Below are positions 59,641-64,000 of a stretch of DNA of 64,000 bases, piece by piece. This stretch comes from Deltaproteobacteria bacterium (GTDB lineage: Bacteria > Desulfobacterota > Desulfobaccia > Desulfobaccales > 0-14-0-80-60-11), in assembly GCA_023381945.1 (NCBI GenBank), contig JAMCQY010000225.1:21210-85209 (forward strand), written 5' to 3'. The first letter of the stretch is position 1. Each line of letters starts with the position of its first letter. The notes beneath the pieces are model-generated. The model was not told the origin of the DNA. It ran no database searches and saw only the letters and a list, made by a program, of their open reading frames with translations. The position numbers and the translations under genes were made by a program.

Positions 59641-61627
59641 AGCAAAGAAAAGACGGGTTTCCAAGGAGCTCGATAAGCTCTGGCGCAACGCCAAGTATTG
59701 GCAATGGCTCAGGCTCGTGGAACAGGAAGGCCTGGTTCAGGCCCAGGCGGCCCAATGGCAGGAGGCCTGGCGCCATTTATGCCGCTGGGCCCTGCGCCTG
59801 CCCGGCCATCTGGAAGAATTCCAGCAGCATCTGGCGGAACTGAAACATCTCCCCGATTATCCGGATCTTGTCTTGATCCGCCAATTAAATGACTTTTTGG
59901 CAGACAAAGAGGTCCGGCCGGCCATGGCCGCCTTGTCCGGCCTTAGCCCGGCGGCCCAGCTTTTCCGGGAAAAACTGTTGTCATGGTCTTGGGATTCGGC
60001 CCAGGATAAAAAAATTGGCCGACTCCTCCAAATCCTCCTCAAGCAACCGGAGAAGGTTACGGGCCGGACCTTTACCGAGTTGGCCACGTTAGCGGCCCCC
60101 AACCCCCTGTCAGAGACCATCCGGCCATTAAGCAAAGCCATTAATCAGGTCCGCAAGTTCAACTCCAAGACCGCCAAAGGGAACCGGAACTGGGTCGGAC
60201 TGGAGGATGGAGCTCTCAAGGTCCTGGATAATCGTTTGGCCCGGCTTGCCGGATCGTTGGACCCGGCTTTGCGGGACGTATTGCTTTATCCGTTTATTTT
60301 TCAGGCAGTCCAACATTTTGAGCGGCTGGTGGAGAGGGAGGATTTCGACGAACTATCTCACCTGGCGGCCATGGTTCCCTTTTTATTTACCCGGGCCGCG
60401 GGGCCCCAAGCGGAATCCCTGAAAAATCGCTGCCGGCAACTGGCCGGAGGGATCGCCACTGAAAAAGAAGCGGTTGAATATCTAGCGCATGCCTTGACCC
60501 AGGAATTTGAAACCAAGGTTGCGGTCCTGGGCAAAGTCAGACTGGCCCTGAAGTCTTCAGACCCTTCCGAGAGATTGCTCCGGGAGTTTTCCCTTTTTTA
60601 CCTGCGGCTCCTGGCGGAAATCGGCAAAAGACGAAAAACCCTTTCCCCGCGGGATAAAATCGAGCTCATGCGGGTGATGGACCCGATAATTTTTAGCGAT
60701 CTGGAATGGCTGCCTGACCATCCTGATGACGTAATATTTTTCCTTGGCAAAGCTATTAACGCCGGTTGTGGCGGGGCGTTGATTTGCACACGTACCCTCT
60801 TAACGCCGGGCTCGGATCAGGGCCTGAAACGCCAGGCTGTGGCCTGCCTGCAACAACTGCCCTATCCTGGAGAAAAACAGATTGAAAGGGTATTGGCAGA
60901 CCTGGACCGGCCAATTTTCCCGGATATCAGGCTGGTTATACCACTCCTTCAGCTTTATCCCACCGAAGCCGGTTTAAGAAAGCTGCTGTTTGATTGCCTG
61001 CTTTTCGATGCCAAAATGTTTTTCCTCACCAACTCCATGGCTGTTAAGTATGAGAAATCAGCCAACATGAGCAAACGCATGATGACCGTCATGCACGACG
61101 CCATAAATACCTTAAGAAATGACCTGAAAGATTTTAATAATTATGAGGAATATTTTGTCCTGCAAGACCTGTTCGAATGTTTTTCGGAAGGGTATCTCAC
61201 TGACAAAGGCTACCATAGCCTTTTCCTGAGAATCTTTAACCGTCAGCATAGGCTTGACTACCTATTTTCTCAACTCGATACATATTTCTTTTCAGAGGAC
61301 ATGCTGGGCCAGAGCGAGATATTTTACACCCTCGGCAGCGAGTGGTTGGACCGGCAAGAAGAGCTGTTGTTCGATTTTGTCATTGAATACAGCGACGATC
61401 TCAATACCGCGCCCTTTGCCACCATTCGCCAGGTGGTTGACAGATTTTGCCATCCCGAATTCATGGCGCCCAAGGGCCTGAATTTTTTCTTGAGTCTCGG
61501 CAACCGGTTAAAAGGTCGTATTGAGGCGGGAGATTTCGCAGCCGAAGATCTCCAGAACCGGATTATGTCCTTGTTGTTGGAATATCGCCAGACCGGAAAA
61601 CGGAGCAGGAGGCCTCGCAGCAGATGA
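59633..61627 (+). CDS. Large hypothetical protein of the Hsp70 operon (664 aa)
   Basis: Unrecognised protein of about 664 residues, mostly helical. I propose the TTG at 59633 ([13 protein letters not shown]), which overlaps the dnaK-like stop; an in-frame ATG at 59522 lies deep inside the chaperone gene and gives an implausible N-terminus. The body consists of repeated helical pairs such as YWQWLRLVEQEGLVQAQAAQWQEAWRHLCRWALRLPGHLEEFQQHL and later LFECFSEGYLTDKGYHSLFLRIFNRQHRLDYLFSQLDTYF. This is compatible with an alpha-solenoid scaffold. No catalytic motif was seen. Its stop overlaps the J-like gene start (ATGA), tying it to the chaperones. Confidence 0.72.
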   Translation: MAKAKKRRVSKELDKLWRNAKYWQWLRLVEQEGLVQAQAAQWQEAWRHLCRWALRLPGHLEEFQQHLAELKHLPDYPDLVLIRQLNDFLADKEVRPAMAALSGLSPAAQLFREKLLSWSWDSAQDKKIGRLLQILLKQPEKVTGRTFTELATLAAPNPLSETIRPLSKAINQVRKFNSKTAKGNRNWVGLEDGALKVLDNRLARLAGSLDPALRDVLLYPFIFQAVQHFERLVEREDFDELSHLAAMVPFLFTRAAGPQAESLKNRCRQLAGGIATEKEAVEYLAHALTQEFETKVAVLGKVRLALKSSDPSERLLREFSLFYLRLLAEIGKRRKTLSPRDKIELMRVMDPIIFSDLEWLPDHPDDVIFFLGKAINAGCGGALICTRTLLTPGSDQGLKRQAVACLQQLPYPGEKQIERVLADLDRPIFPDIRLVIPLLQLYPTEAGLRKLLFDCLLFDAKMFFLTNSMAVKYEKSANMSKRMMTVMHDAINTLRNDLKDFNNYEEYFVLQDLFECFSEGYLTDKGYHSLFLRIFNRQHRLDYLFSQLDTYFFSEDMLGQSEIFYTLGSEWLDRQEELLFDFVIEYSDDLNTAPFATIRQVVDRFCHPEFMAPKGLNFFLSLGNRLKGRIEAGDFAAEDLQNRIMSLLLEYRQTGKRSRRPRSR

Positions 61628-61965
61628 CCCGAAAAAACGCCCTGGCAGTCCTGCGTCTGCCGGATTCGGCCACCAGAGAGGAGATTGACCGCGCCTACCA
61701 GCGCCTGGTAAAACGCTATCCGCCGGAGTTTAACCCGGAAAAATTCCGTCAGATTGACGAGGCTTACAATTTTCTTACTTCGCTCCCCTATCTTTTGGAA
61801 AAATTGTTATCCCCCGTCAAATTAAGGAATGCCATTGATAAAACAGAATTAAAATTCTCTCCGGCCCCTCCCGCCTCCACCCCGGAACAAGCCATGGCCT
61901 CGCTCCGGAAACAACTGCTTCTGGCCTATCTTTGGGGCGCAGGCCAAACAGAGCCTATTTCATAG
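61624..61965 (+). CDS. J-domain-like protein with altered HPD motif
   Basis: 113-aa protein. The N-terminal 55 residues follow a J-domain: ALAVLRLPDSATREEIDRAYQRLVKRYPPEFNPEKFRQIDEAYNFLTS. Helix II and III are clear, but the loop that should read HPD reads YPP(E). The HPD motif is essential for stimulating Hsp70 ATPase in canonical DnaJ, so this one must act differently or only recruit. The C-terminal half is proline-rich then helical, with no G/F or zinc domain. It is the last gene of the Hsp70 operon, overlapping the upstream gene by four bases. Confidence 0.72.
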   Translation: MTRKNALAVLRLPDSATREEIDRAYQRLVKRYPPEFNPEKFRQIDEAYNFLTSLPYLLEKLLSPVKLRNAIDKTELKFSPAPPASTPEQAMASLRKQLLLAYLWGAGQTEPIS

Positions 61966-62502
61966 GGGCCCCCTCTCTTTTGGCGTCTGGACCCCTGAGA
62001 TTAGACCCCGAGTGGCAAATGTCCTGAAGAAGCTTGTCGATAGCTTGCCACATGCATCACTTATCCTAGAAGCTCCAAAAATTGCGAGTATGATCTGGTG
62101 AGTAGCCGGGCCTTCAGATTATCCTCCTTCGGGCACCCTTGATCATCCCGGAGCTGTAATAGTGCCGAACCATACTTTTTGCTGCTGATCTCATCCGCCA
62201 CCGGTTCCAGACCCAGGCCGGCGAGCGTCTCATGTGGTCGAAAAAATCGTTTCGCGGCCCAGCCATGAAGATGATAGCACTCATAGAGCCTCCGGTTGTA
62301 CTTTTCCCTACTTCTGCAATCGTCGATGATCGCGACTACGCGCGTCATTCCGGCAGTGCATCGCCTGCCCTTTACAGGAAAGCAGACCGCCTTGAAGCCA
62401 TGGTCGCAGGGAAGCTGGTCAAGCTGGCCGAGCTTTTCCATATGGACATATTACCCGGGGAGGGGGCAGTGTCCTCAGGACCCTGGCCTCTCTCCCCACA
62501 AC
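61966..62502. other. About 540 bases; probable transposase remnant
   Basis: No intact gene. The plus frame from about 62230 reads GPAMKMIALIEPPVV, similar to the end of the zinc region of IS91-like transposases ('MKIIAxIExPxVI'). The minus frame at 62061-62441 is coding-like but unassigned. Either would be a decayed insertion between the chaperone operon and the convergent DUF2284 gene. Confidence 0.35.
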
Positions 62503-63150
62503 TCACTGCACCACAATCAGACCGGCCAGGGTGCCCTTAACAATATTCTCCGGCTTACCGCCGCTGTCGATGGGGTAGATATCCCAGCCTTGCTTCGCCA
62601 CCATCTGGTAGACGTCGATGCCCACCGCTTCCATGGAGGGCCGGGAGCGCAGGGAAAAGCGGCATTTTTTCCCCTCCATGGCCTGGCAATTCTCCATCTG
62701 GCTGCAGAAGATGTGGCGGCAGCCGCCGGCCCCGAGGCCGAAGGCCAGGTAGTGGCCGTCATAAAAGGCCAAAGATTCAACCTCACCCACTAGCTTGTAG
62801 ACCTTCTGGAAGGCTGCCAGGCGCTCCTTGGTGGTGGCCTTGTCCCGAGCGATGACCTCGGGGGGCACATCCAGGATGAAGACCACGGCCCAGCCATATT
62901 TCTTCAGGATTCCCCGGAATTCGGCGGGCTTCAGGGTATTGGGCGGGCATTGGGCCCCGGCCCCGTAGCCAAAGCAGCGGGGGATCTGGCACTTCAGGGT
63001 GACGCGCTCGTCCACCGGAATGTCGGCGGCCTTGATGGCCGCGGCCTGAGTTGCGCCCAACTCCAGGGCTTTGAGACGGTACTTTTCCAAATCTTCCTGG
63101 AGGCGGCCCGCGTTCATATCCACCCTGATCTTTTCGATTTTTTTCGGCAT
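62503..63150 (-). CDS. DUF2284 metal-binding protein
   Basis: 215-aa cysteine-rich protein of the DUF2284 family. Cysteines occur in the family pattern: LKCQIPRCFGYGAGAQCPPNT (three Cys) and GGCRHIFCSQMENCQAMEGKKCRFSLRSRPSMEAVGIDV (four Cys), predicting Fe-S or other metal binding. The family is common in strict anaerobes, including methanogens, clostridia and sulphate reducers; its function is not established. The start at 63150 follows GAGGGAGAAAGGAAT. It lies downstream of a nitroreductase gene on the same strand with about 180 bases between, so it may form a loose redox pair with it. Confidence 0.85.
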   Translation of the reverse strand: MPKKIEKIRVDMNAGRLQEDLEKYRLKALELGATQAAAIKAADIPVDERVTLKCQIPRCFGYGAGAQCPPNTLKPAEFRGILKKYGWAVVFILDVPPEVIARDKATTKERLAAFQKVYKLVGEVESLAFYDGHYLAFGLGAGGCRHIFCSQMENCQAMEGKKCRFSLRSRPSMEAVGIDVYQMVAKQGWDIYPIDSGGKPENIVKGTLAGLIVVQ

Positions 63151-63326
63151 ATTCCTTTCTCCCTCAGGGCCGTTAGGTTCAGTTGGAAATTCAAGGCCTT
63201 CTAGAAAAAGGGGAGTATCTAAATCTTCCCTTAGAATTGGAATTTAGCGTAATTTCAGGCGCTTCCAAATTCCCCCTTTGCCCCCTTTTTCAATGTGGGG
63301 ATAAATACACTGCTTACTGCTCGCTT

Positions 63327-63899
63327 TTAAAATCCCAGCCAGCGCACTTCCCGGCCTTTGCGGGGGGGCGCTGGCGGCTCCTTGGCGGAGTAGCCGATGG
63401 GGGTGATGGCCAGCAGCTGCTTGTCGGTTTTCCCCAAGAATTTCAAAATAGCGTCTTCCAGGAAATTGGCTCCGGTCATCCAGCAGCTTCCCAGGCCTTC
63501 GGCGTCGGCAGCGAGTTGCAGATTCTGCATCAGGGCGGAGCCGCTCTGAATGTTGACCATGGTCTCGTTGGCGTCGCGGCCCCTGGTGATGGTCACGGCG
63601 CAGACCACCGGCGCGCCGCCCAGGTTTTTGAAGTACTTCATTACCATCTCCTGGCCCTTCTCCGGGACGCCGGCCTTCTGCAGTTCGGGCACCAGGAACT
63701 TGGTGGCCTGGCTCACCAATTCCACAAATTCATCCCGGACCTTCCTGGCCATGACCGTGATCTCCCAGGCCTGGAGGTTCATGCCCGAGGGCGCCCAGAG
63801 CCCGGCGTCGATGATCCGTTCCAGGACTTCCCGGGAGGGCAGGTCGGGCTGGTAAAACCGGTGGCTGCGGCGATGATGGATGATTTCGTACAGGTCCAT
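63327..63899 (-). CDS. Nitroreductase-family flavoprotein
   Basis: 190-aa nitroreductase. It begins DLYEIIHHRRSHRFYQPDLPSREVLERIIDAGLWAPSGMNLQAWEITV, with the R-R-S-x-R-x-F flavin-phosphate motif and the APSGxNxQxW loop. Near residue 130-160 LQNLQLAADAEGLGSCWMTGANF follows, and then LLAITPIGYSAKEPPAPPRKGREVRWLGF, the usual C-terminal 'xPxRK' ending. It binds FMN and reduces a nitro or quinone-like substrate with NAD(P)H; the true substrate is unknown. The ATG is at 63899 after ATCATAGGAGGACAC. This is a normal chromosomal-type gene. Confidence 0.9.
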   Translation of the reverse strand: MDLYEIIHHRRSHRFYQPDLPSREVLERIIDAGLWAPSGMNLQAWEITVMARKVRDEFVELVSQATKFLVPELQKAGVPEKGQEMVMKYFKNLGGAPVVCAVTITRGRDANETMVNIQSGSALMQNLQLAADAEGLGSCWMTGANFLEDAILKFLGKTDKQLLAITPIGYSAKEPPAPPRKGREVRWLGF

Positions 63900-64000
63900 G
63901 TGTCCTCCTATGATGAATGTCTACTTCATCCTTGTTTGGATGTTTTGGTTCTTGTATGCTTTACTCGCCTGAGCGGAGGATAGGGCAACGCTGGGGAGCG

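Noticed and set aside
63183..63983. 266-codon plus-strand frame opposite the nitroreductase
   Set aside because: Antisense shadow of a clear nitroreductase gene with FMN-binding motifs.

Overview
The window looks like bacterial chromosome carrying a large accessory region. Protein-level resemblance, the moderately high GC of the right-hand housekeeping genes, and the DUF2284/nitroreductase pair suggest a Desulfobacterota-like (deltaproteobacterial) anaerobe. This is an impression from family recognition, not a computed assignment. No complete rRNA or tRNA gene, CRISPR array or intact transposase was seen.

Region 1 (1-16.27 kb) is a co-oriented GC-rich block with its own DNA-metabolism set: Cas4/AddB-like nuclease, SSB, Ycf46-like AAA+ ATPase with DUF1257 and DUF2997 partners, ArdC-type antirestriction protein, DUF6094-type methyltransferase, SNF2-type helicase (interrupted by an in-frame TGA), Toprim primase and a DnaN-like sliding clamp. 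Many small unknown genes lie between them. No relaxase, integrase or structural gene is in view, so this is the DNA-processing part of a plasmid, ICE or phage-like element whose rest lies to the left. Nearly every transcription or translation unit here is preceded by a GC-rich nested hairpin of constant shape but changing sequence. The block ends at a strong terminator.

Region 2 (16.3-39.7 kb) is a defence island. It holds an AT-rich zinc-ribbon protein, a GHKL (MORC/HSP90-like) ATPase, and a four-gene operon: a 1754-aa DEAD helicase/DUF1998/nuclease fusion, a DrmD-like SNF2 helicase, an Eco57I/DrmMI-like DNA methylase with a poly-C frameshift, and an SMC-like ATPase. It resembles DISARM and Druantia parts but lacks DrmC. 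A convergent YhaO/YhaN (SbcD/SbcC-like) pair follows.

Region 3 (39.8-47.7 kb, minus strand) is a complete bacterial ubiquitin-like conjugation operon of the Bil type (Ubl, E2, JAB peptidase, E1). Upstream on the same strand is a tight operon of a sigma-70-like factor, an unknown regulator-like protein, and an ImmA/IrrE peptidase-UvrD helicase-Fe-S nuclease-like fusion. I read this as a possible damage- or infection-responsive control module placed in front of a ubiquitin-like antiviral system.

Region 4 (48-57.4 kb) contains an AbiEi/AbiEii toxin-antitoxin pair bracketed by 20-bp near-identical repeats, scars with tRNA-like 3' fragments, three tandem palindromes, a broken DNA-binding gene, a SWIM protein with a frameshifted HelZ-like SNF2 helicase, and a MntA/HepT pair.

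Region 5 (57.4-64 kb) is more chromosome-like: a GrpE-like/DnaK/unknown/J-like chaperone operon, a transposase-like scar, a DUF2284 metal-binding protein and a nitroreductase.

Three genes are interrupted (TGA at 12483, frameshifts near 28181 and 52900). Sequencing or assembly error has to be considered for each.
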